Assembly: GCA_002725015.1 (NCBI GenBank)
Contig: PBQM01000062.1
Coordinates: forward strand, 1-54,819
DNA: 54,819 nt
Reading direction: 5' to 3'
DNA from: Flavobacteriaceae bacterium
Lineage (GTDB): Bacteria; Bacteroidota; Bacteroidia; Flavobacteriales; Flavobacteriaceae
Shown: positions 1 through 8,589 of the stretch, in pieces
Layout: the number at the start of each line of letters is the position of its first letter
Position numbering within the stretch: the stretch's first letter is position 1
Program-made: the position numbers and the translations under genes
Notes under the pieces: model-generated
The model's database searches: none
The model's input: the letters and a program-made list of their open reading frames with translations, nothing else
What the model was told of the DNA's origin: nothing

Positions 1-163
1 AGAACTCCAGTTCCTCAGGCATGGGGATTGCATATACATTATAGTCTAAAATAACAGCTGCAGAATGGGTTTTATCAGTTGATGATCTATCAATAGAAAA
101 AGATAAAAATGTAAATGAAATTAATATTGAAAGGAAGATGATGGTGTATTTTAAGCTTGGCAT
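1..163 (-). CDS. Lytic transglycosylase-like exported protein (5' part only)
   Basis: Only the first 54 codons lie in the window; the gene runs off the left edge. The product begins MPSLKYTII and has one hydrophobic segment at about residues 5-18, which looks like a signal peptide, followed by a mature start containing VYAIPMPEELEF. That last stretch resembles the region just ahead of the SLT domain in flavobacterial MltD/Slt-like lytic transglycosylases, which cleave peptidoglycan in the periplasm. No catalytic residue is visible, so the call rests on N-terminal resemblance and on position beside mtaB and a small GNAT gene, a neighbourhood I recall from related genomes. It is transcribed away from the GNAT gene at 333. 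It could be another exported protein. Confidence 0.55.
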   Translation of the reverse strand, partial: MPSLKYTIIFLSILISFTFLSFSIDRSSTDKTHSAAVILDYNVYAIPMPEELEF

Positions 164-288
164 TTAGAGAATATTTTAGGCTTTCTAAATTATGAAAAAT
201 AGTTCAATTTAAAATTTTTTAAAATCTAAAAATCATAAAACTGTAATTGAAAAAGTGTTAAAGTTCACAGAATCAGATGTTTTTTTCG

Positions 289-296
289 TAAATTTG
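289..296 (+). promoter_or_regulatory. TAnnTTTG -7 element for the small GNAT gene
   Basis: The octamer TAAATTTG is an exact match to the Bacteroidetes -7 consensus and ends 36 bases before the ATG at 333. It lies inside the longer reading frame that opens with GTG at 255, which argues against that upstream start. No clear -33 TTG is seen. Confidence 0.5.
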
Positions 297-332
297 CAAC
301 AATCTTTTTCTATCAATCAAATCTTTAAACCA

Positions 333-629
333 ATGTTATCAACTTCAAATCTTGTAGACAACCCCTTTCTGCGTCAGTACGAAATCAAAATTGGCAGCGA
401 TATGGCGACTATTGAATACTCTCAACAAGACCGAAAAATTTTCTTAACAAAACTAATCATTCCCGAGGTCCTTGATTCCAATGGTTTTTCTGAAGATTTT
501 ATCAAAGTAGTTCTAGATAACATCAGTGAAAAAAATATAAGTGTGGTTCCAACAAGCCCACCCATTGCTAAATTCATCAAACGCCACCGACGCTATAAAA
601 AAATGCTTCCGGTAGGCATTAGAATTTAA
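333..629 (+). CDS. Small GNAT-family N-acetyltransferase-like protein
   Basis: The protein has 98 residues and begins MLSTSNLVDNPFLRQYE. It matches the short single-domain GNAT-like family (PF14542 type): an early NPFLRQYEI strand, a central DMATIEYS strand, and a C-terminal IKRHRRYKKMLPVGIRI segment. Family members are thought to bind acetyl-CoA, but substrates are mostly unknown. The open frame extends to a GTG at 255, but a -7 promoter element falls inside that extension and the family similarity starts near NPFLRQYE, so I place the start at 333. The stop codon shares TTAA (626-629) with the stop of convergent mtaB. Confidence 0.75.
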   Translation: MLSTSNLVDNPFLRQYEIKIGSDMATIEYSQQDRKIFLTKLIIPEVLDSNGFSEDFIKVVLDNISEKNISVVPTSPPIAKFIKRHRRYKKMLPVGIRI

Positions 630-1960
630 ACAAGTACCCTTGTTTTTGTAGATTCAAATCGCAACAATCCATCATCCCCTATTTCAGTAAGTTTCACTTC
701 GTGTGTTGTGTTGACCAAGTCAGGATTCCATGGGGCCTTTACTTTTACATAATTCTCGGTAAACCCATGGATATATCCCAATTTATTTTCACTTTCAAAT
801 AATACAGTTCGCGTGGCTCCGAGTTGACTTTCGTAAAAAGCTCTTCGCTTTTTAACGGAAAGCCCGCGCAATAATTTACTGCGCTTCATTCTTGTTGCCT
901 TTGGCACTGAATTGTCCATGACGGCCGCCTTGGTATTGGGGCGCTCAGAGTAGGTAAAGACGTGTAAATAGGAAACATCCAGAGTGTTTAAAAAATTGAA
1001 AGTTTCCAAAAATAATTCATCTGTTTCACCTGGAAAACCAACAATCACATCAACCCCAATACAGGCATCCGGCATGGTTTTTTTGATGTGTTGAACACGA
1101 TCCACGTATAATTCTCTCATATAGCGCCTTCGCATTTTCTTTAAAAGTAAATTACTACCGCTTTGGAGAGGAATGTGGAAGTGCGGAACAAAACTGTTGC
1201 TGTTGGAAACAAAATCTATAGTTTCATTTTTTAATAAATTAGGTTCTATAGATGATATTCTCAGTCGCTTAATGTCCTGAATCTTATCTAATGCTTGAAT
1301 CAATTCTAAAAATGTATGTTGGTGTTTTTTATGACCAAATTCGCCTTTTCCGTAATCTCCGATATTAACACCGGTGAGTACAATTTCACGAATGCCCTTT
1401 TTAGAGATTTCATGGGCATTTTTTAAAACATTTTCTAAGGTATCACTCCGTGAAATACCCCGAGCCAGTGGAATGGTGCAATAAGTACACTTATAGTCGC
1501 AACCGTCCTGTACTTTTAAAAAGGCACGGGTCCTATCCCCTATGGAATAACTGCCAACATAAAAATCAGCTTCCTGAATTTCACAAGAATGTATGGCTGC
1601 AGTTGTTTGCTTTGACAGGTCATTTAAATAATCTGTAATTTTAAACTTTTCCGTAGCACCCAAAACCAAATCTACTCCGTAAACATCAGCCAATTCTTTG
1701 GGCTGTAACTGTGCATAACATCCAATCGCAATGATAAAAGCGTCTGAATTGGTTTTCAAAGCTTGCTTGACTATGGTTTTAAAGCGTTTGTCAGCATTTT
1801 CAGTCACTGAACAAGTATTGATCACATAAATGTCTGCAAAGTCTGAAAAATCAACACGTCGAAAACCTTCCTTATCAAAGCCTCTGGCGATGGTAGAAGT
1901 TTCAGAAAAATTTAATTTGCAGCCCAAAGTGTAAAAAGCTACTTTTTTAGTTGCTGTCAT
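626..1960 (-). CDS. mtaB: tRNA (t6A37) methylthiotransferase MtaB
   Basis: A 444-residue radical-SAM enzyme of the MiaB/MtaB family that adds a methylthio group at C2 of N6-threonylcarbamoyladenosine 37 in ANN-decoding tRNAs. The N-terminal UPF0004 domain carries three cluster-binding cysteines: C14 (TLGCKLN), C50 (NTCSVTE) and C81 (GCYAQ). The radical-SAM CxxxCxxC motif is C154, C158 and C161 (GCDYKCTYCTIP). A C-terminal TRAM domain occupies about residues 375-440. The TLGCKLN signature and length favour MtaB over MiaB or RimO. It is divergent from the lipoprotein gene at 2006, with 45 bases between the starts. Confidence 0.93.
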   Translation of the reverse strand: MTATKKVAFYTLGCKLNFSETSTIARGFDKEGFRRVDFSDFADIYVINTCSVTENADKRFKTIVKQALKTNSDAFIIAIGCYAQLQPKELADVYGVDLVLGATEKFKITDYLNDLSKQTTAAIHSCEIQEADFYVGSYSIGDRTRAFLKVQDGCDYKCTYCTIPLARGISRSDTLENVLKNAHEISKKGIREIVLTGVNIGDYGKGEFGHKKHQHTFLELIQALDKIQDIKRLRISSIEPNLLKNETIDFVSNSNSFVPHFHIPLQSGSNLLLKKMRRRYMRELYVDRVQHIKKTMPDACIGVDVIVGFPGETDELFLETFNFLNTLDVSYLHVFTYSERPNTKAAVMDNSVPKATRMKRSKLLRGLSVKKRRAFYESQLGATRTVLFESENKLGYIHGFTENYVKVKAPWNPDLVNTTHEVKLTEIGDDGLLRFESTKTRVLV

Positions 1961-1982
1961 TCTTGTACATTTACAGGTGAAA

Positions 1983-1990
1983 CAAAGTTA
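1983..1990 (-). promoter_or_regulatory. TAnnTTTG -7 element for mtaB
   Basis: Read on the minus strand the octamer is TAACTTTG, an exact match to the Bacteroidetes -7 consensus, ending 22 bases before the mtaB ATG at 1960. No convincing -33 TTG is placed at the usual 18-20 base distance. Confidence 0.55.
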
Positions 1991-2005
1991 CAACGAACGA
2001 TCTTA

Positions 2006-3625
2006 ATGACAAAACAAGCTTCTTATATCGCAGTCCTAAATATCAGAGTCTTTTTTTTAAGCTGTATTTTGATGGGCTGCAACAGAGAAAATAACAAAAG
2101 GCTAGATCAGCAAGTTTTTCGTTACAATGAACACAAGAACATCAGCAGTCTCGACCCGGCATTTAGCAAAGACAATGCCAATATTTGGGCGGTTCATCAA
2201 TTGTTCAATGGATTGGTTGAATTGGATAAAAATATGCAAATTCAACCCAGCATAGCCCATGATTGGAAGATTTCTGAAAATGGCAAGCTTTACACATTTT
2301 ATTTGAGAAATGATGTCTTTTTTCATTCGCATGAAAAATTTGGCCCTGCCAAAACAAGGTTGGTAACTGCCGCAGATTTTGAATACAGTTTAAACAGATT
2401 GCAAGATCCAAAACTCGCCTCCCCTGGGAGTTGGGTATTGAACTCCGTTGATGAATTTTCAGCCAAGGGACCGCATACATTTCAAATCAAATTAAAACAT
2501 CCTTTTCCGGCTTTTCTTGGATTGCTAAGTATGAAATATTGCAGTGTGGTGCCAAGGGAAATCGTTAAATTTTATGGCGTAGATTTTAGAAGCCACCCAA
2601 TAGGAACAGGCCCTTTTTTATTTAAGCGTTGGTCTGAGAATAACAAATTGGTATTTCGTAAAAATAACCGCTACTTTGAAAGTGATTCTAAAGGGAATAA
2701 ACTCCCATACTTAGAAGCAATTGCCATCACATTCCTGAGAGATAAACAATCCGAATATTCCCAATTTTTACAAGGTAATATTGATTTTATTTCAGGCCTA
2801 GATGGGTCTTACAAAGATGACATCTTGACCCCCCAAGGGCAACTTAAAGACAAGCATATGGGCAGTATAAAAATGCTCAAAAGCCCATACCTAAATACTG
2901 AATACCTAGGGTTTTTTATGAATCCTAATATGAATAAAGACAGCAGCCGTCTTTTAAGACAGGCATTTAATTATGGTTTTGACCGCAAAAAAATGATTGC
3001 TTTTCTGAGAAATAACATTGGAAACCCTGGTTATGGTGGCATCATTCCAAAGGGATTGGCTGGTTATGATGGTTCAATAGGATTTGAATACAACCCAAAA
3101 AAAGCAAAAGCACTCGTGTCAAAATATAAAAAACAGTCCAATAATGAAATGCCCAATCTAAAGATTTCAACAACTGAAAATTATTTAAGTTTTTGTGAAT
3201 TCATCCAAAGAGCATTGCAAGACATTGGCTTATTTATAGAAATTGATGTGATGCCAGCCTCTGCGCTGAAATCTGCAAAAGCGAATGGAAAAACAACTGT
3301 TTTTAGAGCCAGTTGGGTAGCGGATTATCCTGATGCACAAAACTATTTATCACTCTTTTACAGTGAAAACTTTGCACCAAAAGGCCCTAACTACACCCAT
3401 TTTAAAAACGAAAAATTTGATCGTTTATACAAATCAGCGATGAAAGAAACCAATGATTCTATAAGGACTGTTCTTTATAAAAAAATGGATAAAATTATTA
3501 TGAGTGAGGCGCCTGTTGTCGTTTTATTTTATGATGAAGCACTGCGTTTCGTTCACAAAAGCATTGAGGGTCTCGAAATCAATCCCACAAATCTTTTAGA
3601 AATTAAAAGAGTGAGAAAGTATTAG
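2006..3625 (+). CDS. Peptide-type ABC transporter substrate-binding lipoprotein
   Basis: A 539-residue protein of the SBP_bac_5 (DppA/OppA) family. The N-terminus has a hydrophobic segment ending in the lipobox ILMGC, with the lipidated cysteine at residue 25. The mature part shows the family opening (YNEHKNISSLDPAFSK), the HPIGTGPFLFKRW motif near residue 200, and a C-terminal APVVVLFYDEALRF. Such proteins bind oligopeptides or other ligands outside the inner membrane and hand them to a permease. No permease or ATPase gene is adjacent on either side, so its partner is elsewhere or it works alone. It ends with a 4-base convergent overlap (TTAG) with the GlmU-like gene. Confidence 0.87.
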   Translation: MTKQASYIAVLNIRVFFLSCILMGCNRENNKRLDQQVFRYNEHKNISSLDPAFSKDNANIWAVHQLFNGLVELDKNMQIQPSIAHDWKISENGKLYTFYLRNDVFFHSHEKFGPAKTRLVTAADFEYSLNRLQDPKLASPGSWVLNSVDEFSAKGPHTFQIKLKHPFPAFLGLLSMKYCSVVPREIVKFYGVDFRSHPIGTGPFLFKRWSENNKLVFRKNNRYFESDSKGNKLPYLEAIAITFLRDKQSEYSQFLQGNIDFISGLDGSYKDDILTPQGQLKDKHMGSIKMLKSPYLNTEYLGFFMNPNMNKDSSRLLRQAFNYGFDRKKMIAFLRNNIGNPGYGGIIPKGLAGYDGSIGFEYNPKKAKALVSKYKKQSNNEMPNLKISTTENYLSFCEFIQRALQDIGLFIEIDVMPASALKSAKANGKTTVFRASWVADYPDAQNYLSLFYSENFAPKGPNYTHFKNEKFDRLYKSAMKETNDSIRTVLYKKMDKIIMSEAPVVVLFYDEALRFVHKSIEGLEINPTNLLEIKRVRKY

Positions 3626-4797
3626 GCGGTTCTTAGCCCTTTTGTGTCTTCAAAAATAGATTCTAAGATACGAGCCTCTTGTTCTGTAAAATCCAAGCCG
3701 CGCCGCCTAAAAACTGCCTTTGCTACTTCAAATGCCTTTTTGGTCAAATAAGTACTAAATCCTTGACTGCCCCCCCAACTAAAACTCGGTATATAGTTTC
3801 TGGGAAACCCACTGCCAAAAACATTGACGCATACGCCTACAACAGTCCCCGTATTAAACATGGTACTGATACCACATTTACTGTGGTCCCCCATCATTAA
3901 TCCACAAAATTGAAGGCCAGTCTTGGCAAAAGATTCTGATTCAAAATCCCAAAGGCGGACCTCAGCATAGTTGTTCTTTAAGTTTGAAGTATTGGTACCA
4001 GCCCCTAAATTACACCACTCTCCTATGACAGAATTTCCTAAAAATCCGTCGTGGGCTTTGTTAGAATAGCCAAAAATTACAGAATTATTTACCTCACCAC
4101 CTACTTTTGAATGCGGACCAATGGTGGTGGAACCATAAATTTTTGAGCCCATTTTTAGTGTCGAATTTTCACACAATGCAAAAGGACCTCTAATCAAGCT
4201 TCCCTCCATAATTTCAGTGTTTTCACCGATGTAAATTGGACCATCGGTCGCGTTTAAAACACAGTGATCAAGCTTTGCGCCTGCTTCAATGAAAATACGT
4301 TCGGAATGAATTGTACTGACAGATTTAGGAATGGGTTCGGAAGTTTTACCTTTTGTAATAAATTGAAAATCTGCTTCAATTGTAGCGCCATTTAATTCAA
4401 ATATATCCCAAGTATTTTTTATACTAATTGTAGACGCTGGACATCTGTGAATTTTAAACTGACTGAAATCAATTGTTTCTTGGGTTTCAGAAACTCTAAA
4501 AGCGACCGTCTGCTCACCCTCAAAAACAGCTTCATTTTCGCCTAAATTTTGAATTAATTCTACAAGTTTAAGATTGGGAAGATAGGCCGCATTGATCATG
4601 ATATTGTCTGAAAACTCAACCATTGGAAATTTCTCAGATAAATAATCTTCTGTGATGGTTGTGGTTGTTAAACCTAGATAAGCCTCCCATTTTTCGCGAA
4701 TGGTAAAAATTCCCATGCGGAGGTCTGCCACTGGCCTGGTATAGGTAAAAGGCAGTAAGGCATTTCTGTTAGGGCCATCAAATAGAATGTAATTCAT
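3622..4797 (-). CDS. GlmU-like nucleotidyltransferase/acetyltransferase, Bacteroidetes type
   Basis: A 391-residue protein opening with NYILFDGPNRNALLPFTYTRPVADLR, the start of the Bacteroidetes alternative GlmU family (TIGR03991-like). The N-terminal half corresponds to a divergent sugar-phosphate nucleotidyltransferase and the second half (about residues 170-340) is a left-handed beta-helix of hexapeptide repeats (for example DGPIYIGENTEIMEGSLIRGPF). The proposed role is formation of UDP-GlcNAc for peptidoglycan and envelope glycans; this is family inference. The canonical GxGTRM pyrophosphorylase loop is absent from the N-terminus. It lies 78 bases downstream of rpmE2, beyond that gene's hairpin terminator. 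Confidence 0.82.
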   Translation of the reverse strand: MNYILFDGPNRNALLPFTYTRPVADLRMGIFTIREKWEAYLGLTTTTITEDYLSEKFPMVEFSDNIMINAAYLPNLKLVELIQNLGENEAVFEGEQTVAFRVSETQETIDFSQFKIHRCPASTISIKNTWDIFELNGATIEADFQFITKGKTSEPIPKSVSTIHSERIFIEAGAKLDHCVLNATDGPIYIGENTEIMEGSLIRGPFALCENSTLKMGSKIYGSTTIGPHSKVGGEVNNSVIFGYSNKAHDGFLGNSVIGEWCNLGAGTNTSNLKNNYAEVRLWDFESESFAKTGLQFCGLMMGDHSKCGISTMFNTGTVVGVCVNVFGSGFPRNYIPSFSWGGSQGFSTYLTKKAFEVAKAVFRRRGLDFTEQEARILESIFEDTKGLRTA

Positions 4798-4825
4798 CTG
4801 GCTAATTTTTTTGTAAAAATAACAA

Positions 4826-4854
4826 AAAAGCCTTTCATAGTATGAAAGGCTTTT
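4826..4854 (-). terminator. Intrinsic terminator of rpmE2
   Basis: A near-perfect hairpin with arms AAAAGCCTTTCAT and ATGAAAGGCTTTT around a loop of 3 bases, followed on the minus strand by a run of T. It sits 22 bases past the rpmE2 stop and before the GlmU-like start. The arms are symmetric, but the plus-strand side faces only the GlmU-like 5' region, so minus-strand use is the sensible reading. Confidence 0.85.
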
Positions 4855-4875
4855 GTAATGCTTGCTAACGCGTCG

Positions 4876-5127
4876 TTATTTTTTAAACTTGGCATATTTT
4901 GTTTTAAACTTATCAATTCGACCTGCAGTGTCAACCAATTTGGATTTACCAGTGTAATAGGGATGTGAGGTTCTTGAAATTTCAAGTTTAATAAGAGGAT
5001 ACTCGACACCATCAACTTCAAGGGTTTCGTTGGTATCTGCAGTTGACTTTGTTAAAAAAACATCATCGTTGGACATGTCTTTAAAAGCTACAAGTCTATA
5101 ATTTTCAGGGTGGACTCCTTTTTTCAT
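4876..5127 (-). CDS. rpmE2: 50S ribosomal protein L31 type B
   Basis: An 83-residue protein beginning [19 protein letters not shown], with the L31 signature [24 protein letters not shown]. It lacks the CxxC zinc motif of type A L31 and has the extra loop of type B, the form normal in Bacteroidetes. It is a component of the large ribosomal subunit at the central protuberance/intersubunit bridge. It has its own promoter upstream and its own terminator downstream, so it appears to be a single-gene unit, though some readthrough into the GlmU-like gene is possible. Confidence 0.96.
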   Translation of the reverse strand: MKKGVHPENYRLVAFKDMSNDDVFLTKSTADTNETLEVDGVEYPLIKLEISRTSHPYYTGKSKLVDTAGRIDKFKTKYAKFKK

Positions 5128-5155
5128 CGTTTAATAGTTTCGATTTTTCGAGTGG

Positions 5156-5185
5156 TAAATTTAAGTATTTTTTAGAAAATCGCAA
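5156..5185 (-). promoter_or_regulatory. Promoter of rpmE2 (TTG, 19-base spacer, TAAATTTA)
   Basis: On the minus strand TTG (5185-5183) is followed after 19 bases by TAAATTTA (5163-5156), one base off the TAnnTTTG consensus. The spacing is as expected for the Bacteroidetes housekeeping sigma factor, and the element ends 28 bases before the ATG at 5127. Confidence 0.55.
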
Positions 5186-5279
5186 CTGTTTATAATTTTT
5201 TTTATTTTTATAACTCTTGTAACATTTTTAAATAATTTGTAACTAATTAGATAAATAATAATCTCTAAAAAAAATAATT

Positions 5280-5810
5280 ATGGAAACAACTTCAAAATCT
5301 AACGCTATAAATCTTGGCTTGTACCTTGGAGCAGCACTGTCGGCTATCGTCGTTTTAATCTACGCTGTAAATTTGGATTTATTCATCGAGTGGTGGTTGG
5401 GAATATTGCTGTTTTTATTGGTGATAGTGTTTGGCATTGTTTCATCAGTAAAGGCCAGAAAAATACAAAATGGATTTATCAATTTCAAAGCTGCTTTTTC
5501 AAATTATTTTATCACTGTTGCAGTTGGTACAGGGATCGCCACTATTGTGAGTATACTGATTTTCTCATTTATTGATACAGATGCTGCTGTTTACCTCAAC
5601 GAACAAGTGCTTTTGGTTACAAAACAGTCTATGGAGCGCTTTGGTGCATCTCAAGAAATTATTACTCAAGCCCTAGCTGAAGCAAGTACAAAAGATAATT
5701 TTTCAGTTGTAAATCAATTGGTTTCCTATGCCTTTAGGTTGGCCTTTTATGCACTTACAGGACTTGTTGTGGCATTGATCCTTAAAAAATCCGATACAAA
5801 CCAAGCATAA
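5280..5810 (+). CDS. DUF4199 integral membrane protein
   Basis: A 176-residue protein with four predicted membrane helices at about residues 11-29, 36-56, 72-96 and 148-168. The layout, with a soluble loop of about 50 residues between helices 3 and 4 (DTDAAVYLNEQVLLVTKQSMERFG), fits the DUF4199 family, which is abundant in Bacteroidetes and has no known function. It is followed after 34 bases by a glycosyltransferase, then by a phosphohexomutase and an ABC exporter, so a role in envelope lipid or glycan handling is a reasonable inference only. Confidence 0.75.
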   Translation: METTSKSNAINLGLYLGAALSAIVVLIYAVNLDLFIEWWLGILLFLLVIVFGIVSSVKARKIQNGFINFKAAFSNYFITVAVGTGIATIVSILIFSFIDTDAAVYLNEQVLLVTKQSMERFGASQEIITQALAEASTKDNFSVVNQLVSYAFRLAFYALTGLVVALILKKSDTNQA

Positions 5811-5816
5811 ATTCGC

Positions 5817-5824
5817 TATTTTTG
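5817..5824 (+). promoter_or_regulatory. Possible internal -7 element ahead of the glycosyltransferase
   Basis: TATTTTTG matches TAnnTTTG exactly and ends 20 bases before the ATG at 5845. No -33 TTG is visible at the right distance, so this may be a secondary or chance site within an operon. Confidence 0.35.
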
Positions 5825-5844
5825 GGGCTATCTAAGATAATTAA

Positions 5845-6795
5845 ATGGACATTTCAGTTGTCATACCCCTTTTAGACGAACAAGAGTCTCTCGAAGAACT
5901 ATTCGATTGGATTGCCAAAACAATGCAGTCTAGTGGGCTAACTTATGAACTCATTTTTATTGATGATGGCAGTAAAGACCAGTCTTGGGAGATTATCAAA
6001 GCTTTAAGCGATAGTAACCCAGCGGTTGTTGGCATTCGATTTTTAAAAAACTTTGGTAAATCACAAGCCCTTCATGCTGGTTTTGAAAAGGCAAGTGGGG
6101 ATGTGATCATTACCATGGATGCCGATTTACAAGACAGCCCAGATGAAATCCCCGCCCTATTTAAGCTTATTAACAACGAAAAATACGATGTTGTTTCAGG
6201 CTGGAAAAAGAAACGCTATGATCATTTTTTTGCGAAAAATCTTCCCTCAAAATTATTTAATTGGGCAGCAAGAAGAGTCTCAGGACTTGCATTACACGAT
6301 TTTAACTGTGGCCTAAAGGCCTACAGAAATGAAGTGGTTAAAACCATTGAAGTTTATGGCGAAATGCACCGCTATATCCCAGTTTTAGCAGTCAATGCAG
6401 GCTTTAAAAAAATTACCGAGAAAGTTGTGGCACACCGAAAGCGAAAATATGGTAAAACAAAATTTGGTATGGAAAGGTTTATCAATGGGTTTTTAGATTT
6501 GATTACAATTTGGTTTACCTCAAGATTTGGAAAACGCCCTATGCATTTTTTCGGATTACTTGGTGTTCTAATGCTCATCATAGGCTTTGGTTTTGCAGTT
6601 TATTTGGGGGTTGAAAAAATGTATTTTAATCCTTCTGGCCGCTTGATTGCACAGCGACCTGAGTTTTTTATCGCACTGACAACCATGATTATTGGAACGC
6701 AATTTTTTGTGGCTGGGTTTTTAGGTGAAATTATTTTACAATCCCGGAGTCACAAAGAACGCTACCAGATCTCAGAAGAAACCTGTGGTAAATAA
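5845..6795 (+). CDS. Family 2 glycosyltransferase, DPM1/GtrB type
   Basis: A 316-residue protein with an N-terminal GT2 fold: opening MDISVVIPLLDEQESLEELF, first Asp motif FIDDGSKDQSW, and the metal-binding TMDADLQD near residue 93. The C-terminal part has two membrane helices at about residues 234-254 and 270-292, the architecture of bactoprenol/dolichol-phosphate sugar transferases (GtrB, ArnC, DPM1). The expected reaction is transfer of a hexose from a nucleotide sugar to polyprenyl phosphate on the cytoplasmic face. The downstream phosphohexomutase and MsbA-like exporter suggest a lipid-linked glycan pathway. Confidence 0.87.
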   Translation: MDISVVIPLLDEQESLEELFDWIAKTMQSSGLTYELIFIDDGSKDQSWEIIKALSDSNPAVVGIRFLKNFGKSQALHAGFEKASGDVIITMDADLQDSPDEIPALFKLINNEKYDVVSGWKKKRYDHFFAKNLPSKLFNWAARRVSGLALHDFNCGLKAYRNEVVKTIEVYGEMHRYIPVLAVNAGFKKITEKVVAHRKRKYGKTKFGMERFINGFLDLITIWFTSRFGKRPMHFFGLLGVLMLIIGFGFAVYLGVEKMYFNPSGRLIAQRPEFFIALTTMIIGTQFFVAGFLGEIILQSRSHKERYQISEETCGK

Positions 6796-6830
6796 TGTGA
6801 ATAAATCAAGGCCTTAATCTTGGAAATAAT

Positions 6831-6838
6831 TAAATTTG
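6831..6838 (+). promoter_or_regulatory. TAnnTTTG -7 element for the phosphohexomutase
   Basis: TAAATTTG matches the consensus and ends 16 bases before the ATG at 6855. No -33 TTG is seen at 18-20 bases, so the strength is uncertain. Confidence 0.45.
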
Positions 6839-6854
6839 TAATCAAAATTAATCA

Positions 6855-8588
6855 ATGAAACCCCTCCTAGATAAAGAATTACTATCCAGAATATCAACAT
6901 GGCAAGTTGATTTTTTTGACTCAGAAACCAAAAATGAAATTAAAAGACTTCAAAACCACCCCGAAGAACTTGAAGATCGCTTTTATAAAGATCTAGAATT
7001 TGGCACAGGGGGTATGCGTGGAGTTATGGGGGTTGGGACCAACCGCATCAATAAGTATACTTTGGGAAAAAACACCCAAGGCCTTTCCAATTACCTGAAG
7101 GAACTCTACCCTAACGAAAATCTAAAAGTAGCCATAGCCTATGACTGCAGGCACAACAGCAAGTCATTTGCTAAAGTCGTGGCGGATGTATTTTCAGCCA
7201 ATGAAATTGAAGTGTTTTTATTTGAAGAGCTTCGGCCTACTCCAGAACTGTCATTTGCAGTCAAAGAACTGGAATGTCATTGTGGTATTGTATTAACTGC
7301 TTCTCATAACCCCCCAGAATACAATGGCTATAAAGTATATTGGAAAGATGGTGGGCAATTGGTTCCACCCCATGACAAAGCGATCGTAAATAAAATCAAT
7401 GACACAGATTATACCGCAATAAATTTTAATGCCAATCTGAGCCTAATTCACAGCATCGGAAAAGATATTGACGATGTTTTTGTCAGTGCTGCTGTCAAAA
7501 ATGGAGTCCTTAAACTCAATTCAAACGAAAACAGAGATAATTTATCCATCGTTTTTACCCCCTTGCACGGGACTTCTATTACTGCAGTTCCAGCAACACT
7601 CAAAGAAGCAGGCTACAAAAACGTTCATATCGTTGAAGAACAAGCCATCCCAAATGGCGATTTTCCGACCGTAAAATCACCCAATCCCGAAGAGCCGGAT
7701 GCCCTAAAAATGGCTTTGGACTTGGCCGAGAAATTAAAGGCTGATATTGTTATTGGAACCGATCCGGATTGTGACAGGCTTGGGATTGCAGTTAGAAATA
7801 ACAATGGTAAACTCAAACTGCTAAATGGAAATCAAACCATGGTAATCATGGCAAAATTTTTATTGGATCAGTGGAAAAACCAAGGCAGAATCAATGGCCA
7901 TCAATTTTTAGGATCAACCATTGTTTCAACTCCAATGCTTCCAAAACTCACAGCCCATTACGGGGTAGATTGTAAAATTGGACTTACAGGATTTAAATGG
8001 ATTGCCAAAATGATTGAAGAATTTCCAGAGATGGACTTTATTGGTGGAGGAGAGGAAAGTTTTGGATTTATGGTTGGAGATTTTGTTCGCGATAAAGACG
8101 CTGTTACCTCTACCCTGCTCGCCTGTGAAATTGCAGCTTTGTCAAAAGCTTCTGGCAGTTCATTTTTTAAGGAGTTAATTGATTTGTATTGCACCCATGG
8201 CTTTTATAAAGAAAAACTTGTTTCAATTACAAAAAAAGGCAAAAGTGGTGCTGTGGAAATTCAAAAAATAATGCAAGATGCACGCACCACACCCCCAACA
8301 AAAATCAATGGCTCAACTGTTATATGTATTGACGATTACCAAGCTTCAATATCTCACAACACAATAAAGGATAAATCCTTGGAAATCAAAACCCCCAAAG
8401 CCAATGTGCTTATATTTACTACCGAAGATGGTAGTAAAATTGCCCTGCGCCCCAGTGGAACAGAACCTAAAATAAAATACTATATCAGTGTGAACACAGA
8501 GATAAAAAAAGCTTCTGACTATCTCAATATAAATCAACAATTAGATGTTAAAATTGAGGGGATTCTCAAAGCATTGGAACTAAAATAG
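6855..8588 (+). CDS. Phosphoglucomutase/phosphomannomutase family phosphohexomutase
   Basis: A 577-residue alpha-D-phosphohexomutase interconverting hexose 1- and 6-phosphates (glucose or mannose cannot be separated by sequence here). All four signature loops are present: the phosphoserine loop TASHNPPEYNGYK with Ser at about residue 150, the metal loop GTDPDCDRLG, the sugar-binding GGEESFGFMVGDFVRDKDA, and the phosphate-binding RPSGTEPKIKYY near the C-terminus. Length and the early GTGGMRGVMGVG match the PGM2-like long form common in Bacteroidetes. The ABC exporter starts one base after its stop codon, so the two are co-transcribed. Confidence 0.92.
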   Translation: MKPLLDKELLSRISTWQVDFFDSETKNEIKRLQNHPEELEDRFYKDLEFGTGGMRGVMGVGTNRINKYTLGKNTQGLSNYLKELYPNENLKVAIAYDCRHNSKSFAKVVADVFSANEIEVFLFEELRPTPELSFAVKELECHCGIVLTASHNPPEYNGYKVYWKDGGQLVPPHDKAIVNKINDTDYTAINFNANLSLIHSIGKDIDDVFVSAAVKNGVLKLNSNENRDNLSIVFTPLHGTSITAVPATLKEAGYKNVHIVEEQAIPNGDFPTVKSPNPEEPDALKMALDLAEKLKADIVIGTDPDCDRLGIAVRNNNGKLKLLNGNQTMVIMAKFLLDQWKNQGRINGHQFLGSTIVSTPMLPKLTAHYGVDCKIGLTGFKWIAKMIEEFPEMDFIGGGEESFGFMVGDFVRDKDAVTSTLLACEIAALSKASGSSFFKELIDLYCTHGFYKEKLVSITKKGKSGAVEIQKIMQDARTTPPTKINGSTVICIDDYQASISHNTIKDKSLEIKTPKANVLIFTTEDGSKIALRPSGTEPKIKYYISVNTEIKKASDYLNINQQLDVKIEGILKALELK

Positions 8589-8589
8589 C

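Noticed and set aside
255-332. GTG-initiated N-terminal extension of the small GNAT gene
   Set aside because: An exact TAAATTTG -7 element lies within it and family similarity begins after residue 10 of the ATG form.
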